A stretch of DNA of 64,000 nt, taken from the NCBI GenBank assembly GCA_018656555.1, contig JABHZQ010000023.1, positions 66,875 through 130,874 of the forward strand. The letters are read 5' to 3'. This DNA is from an archaeon (GTDB taxonomy: Archaea; Nanobdellota; Nanobdellia; SCGC-AAA011-G17; GW2011-AR17). A program made the translations under genes and the position numbers. Positions within the stretch are counted from its first letter, which is position 1; every line of letters begins with the position of its first letter. This document shows positions 9,019-18,665 of this stretch, piece by piece. The notes below the pieces were generated by a model that saw only the letters and a program-made list of their open reading frames with translations, did not search any database and was not told the origin of the DNA.

Positions 9019-10392
9019 ATGAAGGTTATGCTTATCTACCCAAATAGTGATACTCACTATGTTGTTCCACCTGTTAGCTTAGGCTATTTAGCCCATGCAG
9101 TGAAAAATTCTGGAAATGAACCAATAATCATAGATGGAATCAAAGATAGAGTAGATAGCAAAAAATTATTAAAATTCCTAGAAAAACACAATCCCAATTA
9201 TGTTGGAATTCAAGTTTTCTCCTGTGATGTTGGAACAGTTCAAGATTATATAAAAACAATTAAAGAATTTTCAGAAAATATTAAGATTATAATTGGTGGA
9301 GCTCATGTTTCTGGAGTTAAGGACAAGATTTTTGAAGATTTCCCCAATATTGATTGTGCTTTCCATGGTGAAGCTGAATTAGGATTAAAATTATTATTAG
9401 AAGGAAAAGAATTCAAAGAGATTCCAGGATTAATCTGGAAAGAAGATGGAATTCATATGAATGAACCCTACTTTGAAATAGACCTTGACTCATTAGGTAT
9501 GCCCTTATGGGAACTAATAGATCCTAGAACCTATCCTACAGCTCCACAAGGTGCTGTTTACAGGGGATTCCCAATTGCACCAATCTTAACCTCTAGGGGT
9601 TGCCCTTACAGATGTACCTATTGTGCAGGACATGTAGTTACAGGAAGAAGAATAAGACAAAGATCTATAAAAAGTGTAGTAGATGAAATAGAATTTTTAA
9701 AAAAAGAATATGGTGTCAAAGAAATACATATTATCGACGATACTTTCACTCAAGTTAAAAAAAGAGTTTTAGAATTTTGTGATGAAGTTAAAAAAAGAAA
9801 TCTAAAATTTCACCTAACATTTCCAAATGGAGTTAGATTAGATACTCTAGATGATGAAGTATTAAGTGAACTAAAAAAATGTGGATGCTACTCTTTAACA
9901 TTAGGAATTGAATCTGGTTCTCAAAAAATACTAGATGATATGAAGAAAAACTTAAAATTAGAAACAATAAAAGAAAAAGTTGCATTGATTGATAAACATG
10001 GAATTGATATCATGGCCTTTTTTATCGTGGGCTATCCTACTGAAACTAAAGAAGATATTGAAAAAACAATTAAATTTGCCAAGTCTCTCAAACTAAAAAG
10101 AGCACACTTTAGTACATTTTTACCTCTACCAGGAACTGATGCTACTAACGATCTAATTGCCGCTGGCAAAATAGACAAAATTGATTGGTCTGGTTTGTTC
10201 TACACAAAAGCACCAATACCTCCAGAAGGTATGACTGCTAAAGAACTTAAGGAATTACAAAGAAAAGCCTTTTTAGAGTTTTACTTAAGGCCCAAAATTA
10301 TGTATCATCTTGCTAGAGAGGTGAGATCTTGGACTCACTTTAAATCACTTCTAAAAAGATCTATTGATTACGCATTTGATAAAGAAAAATGA
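9019..10392 (+). CDS. B12-binding-type radical SAM protein
   Basis: 457 residues. The N-terminal cobalamin-binding-type domain begins MKVMLIYPN and contains IIIGGAHVSG. The radical SAM motif is RGCPYRCTYC with a downstream GIESGSQ, and FFIVGYPTET near the barrel end. It is closer in layout to the protein at 476-1867 than to the one at 7589-8968 (same N-terminal LIYPN). Its last codons overlap by 4 nt the FAD oxidoreductase gene. The coupling of a radical SAM enzyme with a flavin oxidoreductase suggests successive redox steps on the same molecule; this is inference. Confidence 0.9.
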   Translation: MKVMLIYPNSDTHYVVPPVSLGYLAHAVKNSGNEPIIIDGIKDRVDSKKLLKFLEKHNPNYVGIQVFSCDVGTVQDYIKTIKEFSENIKIIIGGAHVSGVKDKIFEDFPNIDCAFHGEAELGLKLLLEGKEFKEIPGLIWKEDGIHMNEPYFEIDLDSLGMPLWELIDPRTYPTAPQGAVYRGFPIAPILTSRGCPYRCTYCAGHVVTGRRIRQRSIKSVVDEIEFLKKEYGVKEIHIIDDTFTQVKKRVLEFCDEVKKRNLKFHLTFPNGVRLDTLDDEVLSELKKCGCYSLTLGIESGSQKILDDMKKNLKLETIKEKVALIDKHGIDIMAFFIVGYPTETKEDIEKTIKFAKSLKLKRAHFSTFLPLPGTDATNDLIAAGKIDKIDWSGLFYTKAPIPPEGMTAKELKELQRKAFLEFYLRPKIMYHLAREVRSWTHFKSLLKRSIDYAFDKEK

Positions 10393-11615
10393 AAATAGCT
10401 ATACTTGGTGGTGGATTGGCTGGATTAGCAGCTGCTGATGTTCTATCTAGAGATAATGATATTACTATTTATGAAAAGAATTCATATGTTGGAGGTTTAG
10501 CTGCAAGCTTTGAACATAAAGGTAAAAAAATTCCATTACATTACCATCATATTTTTGATCATGACCAAGTAACAAAGAGATATTTGAAATCCTTTGGATT
10601 AACTTCTACTTGGAGAAAAGCCAAGATGGCTATCTGTGTTAATAGAAAAATGTACAACTTCACAGATCCAATCTCTCTTTTAGGATTTAATCATCTTTCT
10701 TTAATAGGAAGAATTCGTTATGGCCTATTTGGTCTTTTTGTCTATACTTTTATGAATCCAAATAAAATACCAGATCATCTTGATGCTCAAAAATGGCTAA
10801 AAAAAGCTACAGGAAAAGAAGTAACACATAAACTATTTGTTCCATTGTATGCTGAAAATAAATTTAATATTCCTTTAAGTGAAATTTCAGCCAAACAGTT
10901 TGCCCATAGACTAAAAGCAAAAGAAGCAACTGGATTATTTGGCTACCCAAAAAAAGGATTAGATGAATTCATCAACCGATTTGAAAATAGTCTAAAAAAA
11001 AGAAAAGTTAAAATCTTAAAAGATAAACCAATATCCACCCTAGATTGTAAAAACAAAACAATAGATGGAGAATCCTATGACAAAATCATTGTCACTATTC
11101 CAGTTCCAGAATTCCTAAAAATACAAAAGAACTTTAATGAAGAAGAAGTAAAAAGAATATCTAAAATTAAATATTGTTCTTGTGTCAGTGTGGTTTTTGG
11201 TACTAAAAAGTTTCTAAGCAATCATTATTGGTTAAATATCCTTAAAGAAAAAACCCATATGCTAATGCAACATTCTTATCTATATGATGCTTACGATTCA
11301 AAAGTAAATTGGATTTTAAGATATGGAGGTTCTGAAGAAGATCTAGAACTAACAAAAGATATGATTACAGACAAATATCTAGCTGATGTTAGAAAATATT
11401 TTCCAAACTCAGATATCCAATGGGCAGAGGTTTTCAAAGAGAAATACGCAAGCCCAATTTATGACAAAAATTTCCACTTAAACATGCCAAAAATAAAAAA
11501 TGGAGATATCTATTTTGCAGGTGTTGCAGTCTCCTATCCATTGATAAGAAATATGAATACTGCCTTAATTTCTGGTAGAAAAGTAGGAAAACAGGTTCAA
11601 AAGGATTCCTTATAG
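10389..11615 (+). CDS. FAD-dependent amine-oxidase/protoporphyrinogen-oxidase-like protein
   Basis: 408 residues. The N-terminal dinucleotide-binding fold has GGGLAGLAAADVL (7-19) followed by the acidic strand end YEKN and GG of the FAD family. The C-terminal part ends in FAGVAVSYPLIRNMNTA, the second FAD-contacting region. Proteins of this group (including UDP-galactopyranose mutase relatives) are often found in polysaccharide loci and named as NAD(P)-binding Rossmann or protoporphyrinogen oxidase-like. No heme pathway genes are nearby, so a sugar or lipid redox role is more likely. It overlaps the upstream radical SAM gene by 4 nt. Confidence 0.82.
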   Translation: MKIAILGGGLAGLAAADVLSRDNDITIYEKNSYVGGLAASFEHKGKKIPLHYHHIFDHDQVTKRYLKSFGLTSTWRKAKMAICVNRKMYNFTDPISLLGFNHLSLIGRIRYGLFGLFVYTFMNPNKIPDHLDAQKWLKKATGKEVTHKLFVPLYAENKFNIPLSEISAKQFAHRLKAKEATGLFGYPKKGLDEFINRFENSLKKRKVKILKDKPISTLDCKNKTIDGESYDKIIVTIPVPEFLKIQKNFNEEEVKRISKIKYCSCVSVVFGTKKFLSNHYWLNILKEKTHMLMQHSYLYDAYDSKVNWILRYGGSEEDLELTKDMITDKYLADVRKYFPNSDIQWAEVFKEKYASPIYDKNFHLNMPKIKNGDIYFAGVAVSYPLIRNMNTALISGRKVGKQVQKDSL

Positions 11616-11623
11616 ATTAATAA

Positions 11624-11636
11624 ATAATTTAAAGGG
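11624..11636 (+). promoter_or_regulatory. TATA box for the membrane protein gene at 11656
   Basis: ATAATTTAAAGGG is centred about 26 nt before the ATG at 11656, matching leaderless spacing. No Shine-Dalgarno-like sequence precedes the ATG. Confidence 0.5.
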
Positions 11637-11655
11637 TGATTTATCTGAGAATTTT

Positions 11656-13059
11656 ATGAAATCTAAGTATATCTGGCTATTTGTTATTCTAATAGTATTA
11701 TTATCTGTTTTTGCTATTTTCAGACAAGACAATGAAACCAGTGATACTAATGAATACTACTTAATGGCTGAGATGTTTGCTTCTGGTGAAAGCAATATCC
11801 AAATGTATTCTGCCCATTCAGCTTTATATCCTTATATTGTTGGAAAACTAACTGGCGACTTTTATTCAGATGGTTTATACAAATTTATTGGATTCTTAAT
11901 TATTCTACTTATTTGCTTACTCTTATATCTCATTACTAAAAAAGAAATCTCTATATTTTTACTCTTACTCTGTCCAGTTACTATTGGGGTGATTGGAACT
12001 AATAGCCCAGTATTAATTGCTGCCCTATTCTTCTTATTAGCCTATTTTTTCCTAACTAAATGGGTAAAGTCAAAACATTGGGTTCTTCTAGCAATGTCCG
12101 GACTAATAATGGGATTCTGTGGTGGCTTCTACTTTTTAGTATTTATCTACATGATTTTCCTAATGTTTGTATTCTTCATCGATGTCAAATTCAAGTATTT
12201 CTTATCCTATTTGATCTTTGTTTTAATTGGATTAGTTCCTAAATTCCTATTTGATTCCTTTTACTATGGATTTCCACTTCACTCTATTTTAAGATTATTT
12301 TCATCAAATGTCGTTGCAAGAGTTTTAAACACAAGTTATAATTCAGGATCTTCTCCAATCTTTTCCTTATTTAACAATTTTCAATTTTTTATGAATGATT
12401 ATTTCTTTGCACTGATAATCATGTTTATCTCTATGTTAATCCCTTTATACTTTATTTTCAAAAAATTAGCTTACAGGAAATATAAAAAACAGTTTTGGTT
12501 TTTGGGTATCTCTTCCCTTTGTGTCTTTGTACTTGGGGGATTATATCCTTACTCTTTTGTATTCCTACCTGCACTCTTTATACTCTTTACAAAATCTGTA
12601 GCCAGAATGAGTAAAAACAGAGTTACTATTATCTTTGTTCTATTTATTGCTCTATCTGCTTTTATTATATATGATGATCTAACAGACAACATGAACCAAT
12701 TTAACTCTCAGATTAAAGCTGACTCTCTTGCAATCCAAGAAGATTTTGAAGTTAAAGAATTTGTACTAGGTTGGGATATGGTCCAAGTTGTTAGAAATTT
12801 TGACAATTCCTATCAGTTTTACTGGTGGGATGAGTATATGGCTGAAGAAGAAGGCTATGAAGTCTACACTAGTTTCTACTTTGAAGAAGAACCCAAGTTT
12901 GATATTCTCAGATTAATCTACTTCGACTTCGGTTATAAAAGAAATACTCAAGAATTACCAGAAGAGCCATATTTCATCTTTATGAGGACATATGAAGCTC
13001 CTGCCGATTTTGAGGAATTAGAGTGTTATGAAGTACTTTGTGCCTATAAGAAGCAATAG
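11656..13059 (+). CDS. Multi-spanning membrane protein, GT39-like candidate
   Basis: 467 residues with an N-terminal TM (about 4-22). A loop with acidic residues follows (QDNETSDTNEYYLMAE), comparable to the catalytic first loop of GT-C enzymes, then about nine TM helices and a C-terminal soluble tail rich in Asp/Glu and Tyr. It is the third of four large membrane proteins of this type by gene context, each near GT2/GT4 genes. Its function as a polyprenyl-phosphate-sugar-dependent transferase is inference. The next gene starts with GTG overlapping its stop codon by 1 nt. Confidence 0.68.
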   Translation: MKSKYIWLFVILIVLLSVFAIFRQDNETSDTNEYYLMAEMFASGESNIQMYSAHSALYPYIVGKLTGDFYSDGLYKFIGFLIILLICLLLYLITKKEISIFLLLLCPVTIGVIGTNSPVLIAALFFLLAYFFLTKWVKSKHWVLLAMSGLIMGFCGGFYFLVFIYMIFLMFVFFIDVKFKYFLSYLIFVLIGLVPKFLFDSFYYGFPLHSILRLFSSNVVARVLNTSYNSGSSPIFSLFNNFQFFMNDYFFALIIMFISMLIPLYFIFKKLAYRKYKKQFWFLGISSLCVFVLGGLYPYSFVFLPALFILFTKSVARMSKNRVTIIFVLFIALSAFIIYDDLTDNMNQFNSQIKADSLAIQEDFEVKEFVLGWDMVQVVRNFDNSYQFYWWDEYMAEEEGYEVYTSFYFEEEPKFDILRLIYFDFGYKRNTQELPEEPYFIFMRTYEAPADFEELECYEVLCAYKKQ

Positions 13060-13826
13060 TGTTTGATAAAATTTATAAATGGGCTGATTGTTTGGAAATT
13101 ATGCCAATTTCGTCTAAAGATGGATTAAAAGAGTACTATAAAAAGCAGAAAGTAGTTGATACTTATGTTAAAGATAGATTCTCAACTCCCTTAGGAAGAT
13201 ACATGCATGTCTCTCAAGTTTTATTTCTAAATAAGTTTGTCAAGGGCAAGAGAATAATGGATCTAGCCTGTGGTCCAGCAAGATTATCTAAAGATATCCG
13301 GGGATTTGTTGAAGCCTATGCTCTAGACTATAGTGATGAAATGATCCAAATTGCAGAATCTATTCTACTGGGCTGGAAAATTAAGAAAGTAGACGCTTTT
13401 GCATTTTCATTAAAAGAAGAATTTGATTTAATCTATTCTTTTAGATTTATTAGACATTATCATCTGAAAGAAAGAGTCAAAGTTTATACTCAAATAAAAA
13501 AACATTTGAAAAAAGATGGGATTTTTATCTTTGATGCAGTTAATTATGATAAATCATATCATGTCAGAAAAAGAAAAGGATTCCACCACTATCAGATATA
13601 TGATAGATTGTACAAGAAAAAAGATTTGATCAAAGAATTAAAAGAAAATGGATTTAAAGATATCAAATTATACCCTTGTTTAAATCACCTCTATACAATA
13701 ACTGCAATTTCTAAGTTAACTGCAGCCATAAGTATCCCTGGATGGGGTTATAAATTAATTAGATCTCTTGAAAAAATACCTTCTAATAATCCATTAGAAT
13801 GGATGATAATATGTCGAAAAAAATAA
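13059..13826 (+). CDS. Class I SAM-dependent methyltransferase
   Basis: 255 residues from a GTG that shares one base with the upstream TAG. Motif I is MDLACGPARLSKD, followed by YALDYSDEMIQIAE and a motif typical of small-molecule methyltransferases (FDLIYSFRFIRHYH). The C-terminal region resembles lipid- or sugar-modifying methyltransferases but shows no diagnostic residue. It is translationally coupled to the membrane protein before it and overlaps the next glycosyltransferase gene, so it probably acts on the same glycan. Confidence 0.85.
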   Translation: MFDKIYKWADCLEIMPISSKDGLKEYYKKQKVVDTYVKDRFSTPLGRYMHVSQVLFLNKFVKGKRIMDLACGPARLSKDIRGFVEAYALDYSDEMIQIAESILLGWKIKKVDAFAFSLKEEFDLIYSFRFIRHYHLKERVKVYTQIKKHLKKDGIFIFDAVNYDKSYHVRKRKGFHHYQIYDRLYKKKDLIKELKENGFKDIKLYPCLNHLYTITAISKLTAAISIPGWGYKLIRSLEKIPSNNPLEWMIICRKK

Positions 13827-14776
13827 ACTTTTTTGTACAACAGTATAATCCAAAATATGAAGCCATCTCTAAAGAGGTAGCTTTATTGCACAAGAGATTC
13901 AAGTCTAGAATCTACAACCCAATTTCTGATTGGAATTTCAATTCTAAATATTTAGCATTCAAGTATAAATATTTCCCTTTTGGTTTGTTAGCTCTCCCAT
14001 TCTACAATAAAGGAATATCTCATATCTACACTTCATTGGATAATTACTTTTTCCTTAAGCTATTAAATAAAAGGCCCTTAATCCTTACTGGTGCTGGAGC
14101 CTACTCACTAAAGAAACTAAAAACCTTAATTAAATATTACAAGAAACTAGATTTTATTGTCGTTGAAACTAAAATAGATAGAAAGAATCTCTTAAATCTA
14201 GGAATAAAAGAAAACAAAGTAAAATTAATCTATCCCTCCTATGAAATTACAGAAAATAAAAATAAATTCTCAGGAAAGTTTATCTTTGCTTCTTCTCCTT
14301 TAGATAAGAGCCATTTTAAGGCTAAGGGTGTTGATCTTATTTTCGACGCTGCTAAAGAAGTAAATTATAATTTCTTGATGTTTTGGAGAACTAAAAATCA
14401 TCCAAAAATAAATCTAAAAAATGTCCATTTCCTCCCCCAAGTTCCTGGACCTGAAGACATCTTCACAAAAGGAGATGTTACATTATACTTAAACAGAGGA
14501 AATAAAGGTTCTAAGCCCTGTCCTAACTCTATTGTAGAAAGCATCTGCTTTGGAAGACCGGTTATCATCTCAAAAGCTTGTAAAATTGCAGATGTAGTTA
14601 AATCAGAAAAAGTAGGAATAGTTATTGAACCAACTTCAGAAGCATTAGTAATAGCAATGAAAAAAATGGAAAAGAACTACTCAACCTACCAAAAGAATTG
14701 TTACAAAACAGCACAAAAACATTTCTCTAATGAGAAATTCTTAAACTCTTACAAAGAAATCTACTCAACTCTTTAA
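13811..14776 (+). CDS. Glycosyltransferase (GT-B, probably GT4)
   Basis: 321 residues from the ATG at 13811 (MSKKINFF); an upstream ATG at 13799 would add four residues and lengthen the overlap with the methyltransferase gene. It is shorter than the other GT4 proteins here. The C-terminal domain has a donor-binding segment (PCPNSIVESICFGRPVIIS) in which the second glutamate of the E-X7-E motif is present but the first is replaced. A TSLDN motif in the N-terminal half may belong to the acceptor site. It forms a three-gene overlapping unit with the membrane protein and the methyltransferase. Confidence 0.75.
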   Translation: MSKKINFFVQQYNPKYEAISKEVALLHKRFKSRIYNPISDWNFNSKYLAFKYKYFPFGLLALPFYNKGISHIYTSLDNYFFLKLLNKRPLILTGAGAYSLKKLKTLIKYYKKLDFIVVETKIDRKNLLNLGIKENKVKLIYPSYEITENKNKFSGKFIFASSPLDKSHFKAKGVDLIFDAAKEVNYNFLMFWRTKNHPKINLKNVHFLPQVPGPEDIFTKGDVTLYLNRGNKGSKPCPNSIVESICFGRPVIISKACKIADVVKSEKVGIVIEPTSEALVIAMKKMEKNYSTYQKNCYKTAQKHFSNEKFLNSYKEIYSTL

Positions 14777-15846
14777 TTATCTACAATTCCATTCTTATAA
14801 CAAGAGTAACAAACAGTTTTAACCTTAGGTTCTTTACCTTTAGCAATTAATTTACGAGATTCTACATAGTTTTCATTATTCCACACTTTTTTGAATCCAT
14901 CAGTAAGAATATTTCCAAAATCAAACACATCTTCATAAGTAGAACAACAAGGAGATACTCCTCCATCAGGATTTATAGTCATAGAACTCCATAAGTATAA
15001 ACAATTTGTAACTTTATTACTTCTCTTCTTTTTATTATAATCAAATCTACTTAATTTTTCATCTTCAGGAAGGAACTCTTTTGCACTATCATATTTTTCT
15101 TTATCTGATTTAAGTACCTCATGACCTAAATCTGCTCTAATTGGCTTAAAATCTAAAATATCCACCCCTATTTCCTTAGCCATTTTTTTAACTTTCTCTA
15201 ATTCTCCCTCATTCTGTTTCATTACTAACAACTGCCAACAAATTACAGGAAATTTAGATTTCTTCTCTTTTTTCTTCTGCACTACTAACTTAATATTCTT
15301 GATTACTTGGTCAAAATTCCCACCAATCCTATATTGTTCATATGTTTCTTGGCTTCCCCCATCTAAAGATACAACAAGATAATCCAATCTAGAATCTACT
15401 AATTTTTCAGCATTTTTTTCATCAAATATATTTAAATTACTACTAATATGAACTATAATATTCTTTCTACGTGCATACCTTATCATCTTAAAAATATCTT
15501 TATTAAGAAATGGTTCTCCCCAATTATACAAATCAATGGAATATAGATAATCTCCCATTTCATCAATTATTTTTTTAAATTCCTCAAACTTCATAGAACA
15601 TTTTTTTCTCCCCGGACTATTAGCACCCGTAGGACAAAGAGAACATTTCAAATTACAAATATTTACTGGATCAATTATCAATCGATAAGGTTTACCATAA
15701 ACTCTTGAATTCTTGAATATTTTCATTTGAGAATAAATTAGAACAAAATTAAGAAACTTCTTTATTGTAAACCCCCTATTAAATGGTATTTTTCCTAACT
15801 TTACATCAGTATACAATATTTTTTTATTAAATAAATCTTTTTTCAT
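14773..15846 (-). CDS. Radical SAM/SPASM domain protein
   Basis: 357 residues. The radical SAM ligands are in CNLKCSLCPTG (near 75-85), followed by NWGEPFLN, and a SPASM-type C-terminal Cys set (NCLYLW, GGVSPCCSTY, CYSCYKNG) that would hold auxiliary iron-sulfur clusters. SPASM proteins act on peptides or on small molecules and sugars. It differs from the three B12-type radical SAM proteins of this island, having no N-terminal Rossmann domain. The stop codon overlaps the stop of the convergent glycosyltransferase gene by 4 nt. The substrate is unknown. Confidence 0.88.
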   Translation of the reverse strand: MKKDLFNKKILYTDVKLGKIPFNRGFTIKKFLNFVLIYSQMKIFKNSRVYGKPYRLIIDPVNICNLKCSLCPTGANSPGRKKCSMKFEEFKKIIDEMGDYLYSIDLYNWGEPFLNKDIFKMIRYARRKNIIVHISSNLNIFDEKNAEKLVDSRLDYLVVSLDGGSQETYEQYRIGGNFDQVIKNIKLVVQKKKEKKSKFPVICWQLLVMKQNEGELEKVKKMAKEIGVDILDFKPIRADLGHEVLKSDKEKYDSAKEFLPEDEKLSRFDYNKKKRSNKVTNCLYLWSSMTINPDGGVSPCCSTYEDVFDFGNILTDGFKKVWNNENYVESRKLIAKGKEPKVKTVCYSCYKNGIVDN

Positions 15847-15883
15847 TTCCTAACTAACCTGTTTAAATTTATCCTTTTAAAAC

Positions 15884-17395
15884 TTACGAATCAGATTTCT
15901 CCCCAAATATTTTATCCTTTATTGTCTTAAATATCATTTTATCTTTTTCTTCAAAAGATTTAGTTATTAATAACATTCCCAAATAAATTGCTACAAACAA
16001 ACTACTTCCAACAACAAGTGATAAAATACCTCCTAAACCCACCCAACCCTGAAGGAACCACATTGCTACTCCAGCTACCAATGCAGACAATAAAACCTTA
16101 AGATAAGTAAAATCAAAAGGATTTATCTTTGAAACCTTATAAGTATAGATTATTGTTGCTATTGTTACTACAATAAAAGATATTGCACTTGCTATTGCAG
16201 CTCCAGCCAAAGAATAATCTGGAATCAAGAAAAAATTCAGTATTATATTCAAACCTGCACCCAACAAGCTCAAAAATAAAATAAATTTAGTTTCTTTCAT
16301 CACAATTAGCACAGTTTTTGCTGTCCAACTCAAAGAGGAAAGGAAATACCCCACAGTCAAAATAATAAAAGCAATAGCTCCAATTGCATATTCTGACCCA
16401 AATAAAATGTTTAATATTTGTCTTGCAAACACAACAAACAAAATTGCAACCATTATATTAATTGCATAAATCCATTTATTTATCACTTTGTAAGTTACTT
16501 TAAAATCACTCATTTCTTTCTTAGCATATAACCCACTTAAAACTGGAAAGAACATAGAAGCTATTGCAGAAGGAACCACAAACATTAATTGTGCAGTTGG
16601 ACTTGCAGCATTATATATTCCCACATCTGCAATAGTTTTAAAATATCCCAACATAAAAGTATCTGTCCATAAAACTATTAAAAATAAAAAATCTGAGAAC
16701 AACATTGGCCAAGAATACTTAAATAATTTTTTAGTTTCATTAATACTCTTAGTTTTACTCCTAAATATTGGAAAAATTCTCCATTCTAAAAAATAAAGTG
16801 CAAGTAAAGCACAGATAAATAAAGCACAAGTATAAGCCAATGCAGCCCCATATACTGCCAGCCCAATATACAAGAATATCAAAGTTAAGATAATCTTAGC
16901 AACCCCTTCTGTGATATCTTTAACATATACCATATATTCAATTTTTTTGAATCCCTTGGCTACCTTTAAAAGTAAGGACTTAGTCACTTCCAAAGGCAAT
17001 GCAAAAGAAATTATTTTTAATAATAAACTTAGATTAGGTTCATTAAATATTCCAACTGCAATCAAATCAGAGGATATATACAAACCAAATGCAAGAACTA
17101 TACTCCAAGGCAATGCTATTTTTAATGAAGATAAAATTGTTCCCTTGGTTCTAGCATCATCTTTCTTACCTTGATAAAAAGCAACATATCGAACAACACC
17201 ATAATTAAGCCCTAACAATGCAAAAGCTGTAAAAATACCAAAAACAGCCAACATTAAAGAAAGTAAACCATATTCATAGGTCCCAATCCTAGCTATTACA
17301 ATCCTATAAAAATAGCTCAATATTTTTGCTAAAAAGAATCCTAAAAACATCCATAGGGCCCCTTTTGCAATACTTTTTATTGCATCATTTGACAT
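15884..17395 (-). CDS. Wzx-like polysaccharide/oligosaccharide flippase
   Basis: 503 residues from the ATG at 17395 (MSNDAIKSI), with about 14 TM helices and the N-terminal RGALWMF-like amphipathic start of the MOP/MVF superfamily (KGALWMFLGFFLAKILSYFY). It should flip a lipid-linked glycan across the membrane, the export step for sugars made by the surrounding transferases. An in-frame start at 17446 would add 17 residues but lies upstream of a TATA-like TTTAAATATG centred about 28 nt before 17395, so the shorter form is preferred. It is followed by the SPASM radical SAM gene in the same direction. Confidence 0.9.
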   Translation of the reverse strand: MSNDAIKSIAKGALWMFLGFFLAKILSYFYRIVIARIGTYEYGLLSLMLAVFGIFTAFALLGLNYGVVRYVAFYQGKKDDARTKGTILSSLKIALPWSIVLAFGLYISSDLIAVGIFNEPNLSLLLKIISFALPLEVTKSLLLKVAKGFKKIEYMVYVKDITEGVAKIILTLIFLYIGLAVYGAALAYTCALFICALLALYFLEWRIFPIFRSKTKSINETKKLFKYSWPMLFSDFLFLIVLWTDTFMLGYFKTIADVGIYNAASPTAQLMFVVPSAIASMFFPVLSGLYAKKEMSDFKVTYKVINKWIYAINIMVAILFVVFARQILNILFGSEYAIGAIAFIILTVGYFLSSLSWTAKTVLIVMKETKFILFLSLLGAGLNIILNFFLIPDYSLAGAAIASAISFIVVTIATIIYTYKVSKINPFDFTYLKVLLSALVAGVAMWFLQGWVGLGGILSLVVGSSLFVAIYLGMLLITKSFEEKDKMIFKTIKDKIFGEKSDS

Positions 17396-17528
17396 TTTTC
17401 TATTATGATTGGTCCCATATTTAAAGATTATTAATGATAAGACCATCTTAAAATATATAAATAGACTAGTTAATTTCTACATAAGATAATCTTATAAAAG
17501 ATCATAAAAAGACTATATTTAATCAAAA

Positions 17529-18665
17529 ATGAAGGTATTAATCATAGCAAGAACCTATATTGACCCCAATACAGGTTTACATGAACAATTAGATATTTTA
17601 AGTAAATACAAAAATATCGACCTTCACCTATTAGTTCCTTCTAAATATGAACGTACATTAAAAACATTCTCAATTAATAGAAAAACATTTGCGAATAAAA
17701 ACTATACGGCCCATCTTACAAATCTAATCTTCTTAAAAAAAGAAAGTGCCCTATTTTTCTTCTCACCATTATTAAAATATTTACTTAATATAAATCCAGA
17801 TGTCATTCATGTTGAAGAAGAACCCTATTCCTTATTTAGTTTTCAATTAATGACACTCACCAAAATATTCTTGCCAAAAACCAAAATTATAACATTTTCC
17901 TGGGAGAATATTTATTACAAAAAAAGACCATTTCCCCTATCATTTTTTGAAAATTTTTCCCTAAATGCTGCAGATTATGCCCTTCCTGGAAATCAAGATG
18001 CTCTAAACATTTTAAGAAAAAAAGGATTTAAGAAACCCATGAAAATAGTTCCAAGATATGGAATTAATTTAAATTATTTTAAAAAAACACCAATAAAAAA
18101 ACTAAAATCCAAGTTAAAGTTAAAAGGGAAGATTATTGGCTTCATTGGTAGATTAGTTGTAGACAAGGGTATAGATACTCTAATGAAAGCAGCATCACTT
18201 CTAGACCAAGAATATACATTAGTAATAATTGGAAGAGGACCTGAAAAAAAGAATCTTATTAAGTATGCAAAAAAATTGGGAATTCTTGATAATATTAGAT
18301 TTATTGATACAGTAGAATATTCTTCTATTCCACAATACATGAGCACATTTGATGCTTTTGTCCTACCTTCAAGATCTATGCCTAAATGGAAAGAACAATT
18401 TGGCCATGTTATAATTGAAGCCATGGCATGTGAAATTCCAGTAATTGGATCTGATTCAGGAGAAATACCTCATGTAATTGCAAAGGCTGGTTTAGTCTTT
18501 AAGGAAAATGATTATACAGAATTACATGATAAACTTAAAACCTCCTTTAAACCAAACATAAAGAAATCTCTTATTAAGAAAGGCCTTAAAAGAGTAAAAG
18601 ATTTTAGCCAAGAAAAAACAATGCAGCAATTCTATGAAACCTACAAGGAAGTTCTAAAAAAATAA
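17529..18665 (+). CDS. Family 4 glycosyltransferase
   Basis: 378 residues. A GT-B protein with N-terminal MKVLIIARTYIDPNTGLHEQ and a C-terminal donor site (SRSMPKWKEQFGHVIIEAMACEIPVIGSDSGEIPHV), in which the WKEQFGHVIIEAM segment is the usual GT4 E-X7-E region with an extended loop. TATA-like AT-rich sequences lie 22-33 nt upstream, but the correct box cannot be singled out. Its stop codon abuts, without any spacer, the stop of the small convergent gene at 18666-18920. Sugar specificity is unknown. Confidence 0.9.
   Translation: MKVLIIARTYIDPNTGLHEQLDILSKYKNIDLHLLVPSKYERTLKTFSINRKTFANKNYTAHLTNLIFLKKESALFFFSPLLKYLLNINPDVIHVEEEPYSLFSFQLMTLTKIFLPKTKIITFSWENIYYKKRPFPLSFFENFSLNAADYALPGNQDALNILRKKGFKKPMKIVPRYGINLNYFKKTPIKKLKSKLKLKGKIIGFIGRLVVDKGIDTLMKAASLLDQEYTLVIIGRGPEKKNLIKYAKKLGILDNIRFIDTVEYSSIPQYMSTFDAFVLPSRSMPKWKEQFGHVIIEAMACEIPVIGSDSGEIPHVIAKAGLVFKENDYTELHDKLKTSFKPNIKKSLIKKGLKRVKDFSQEKTMQQFYETYKEVLKK

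Noticed and set aside
10389-11615. Heme biosynthesis protoporphyrinogen oxidase
   Set aside because: No other heme genes, and the gene overlaps a radical SAM gene in a glycan island; only the FAD fold is supported.
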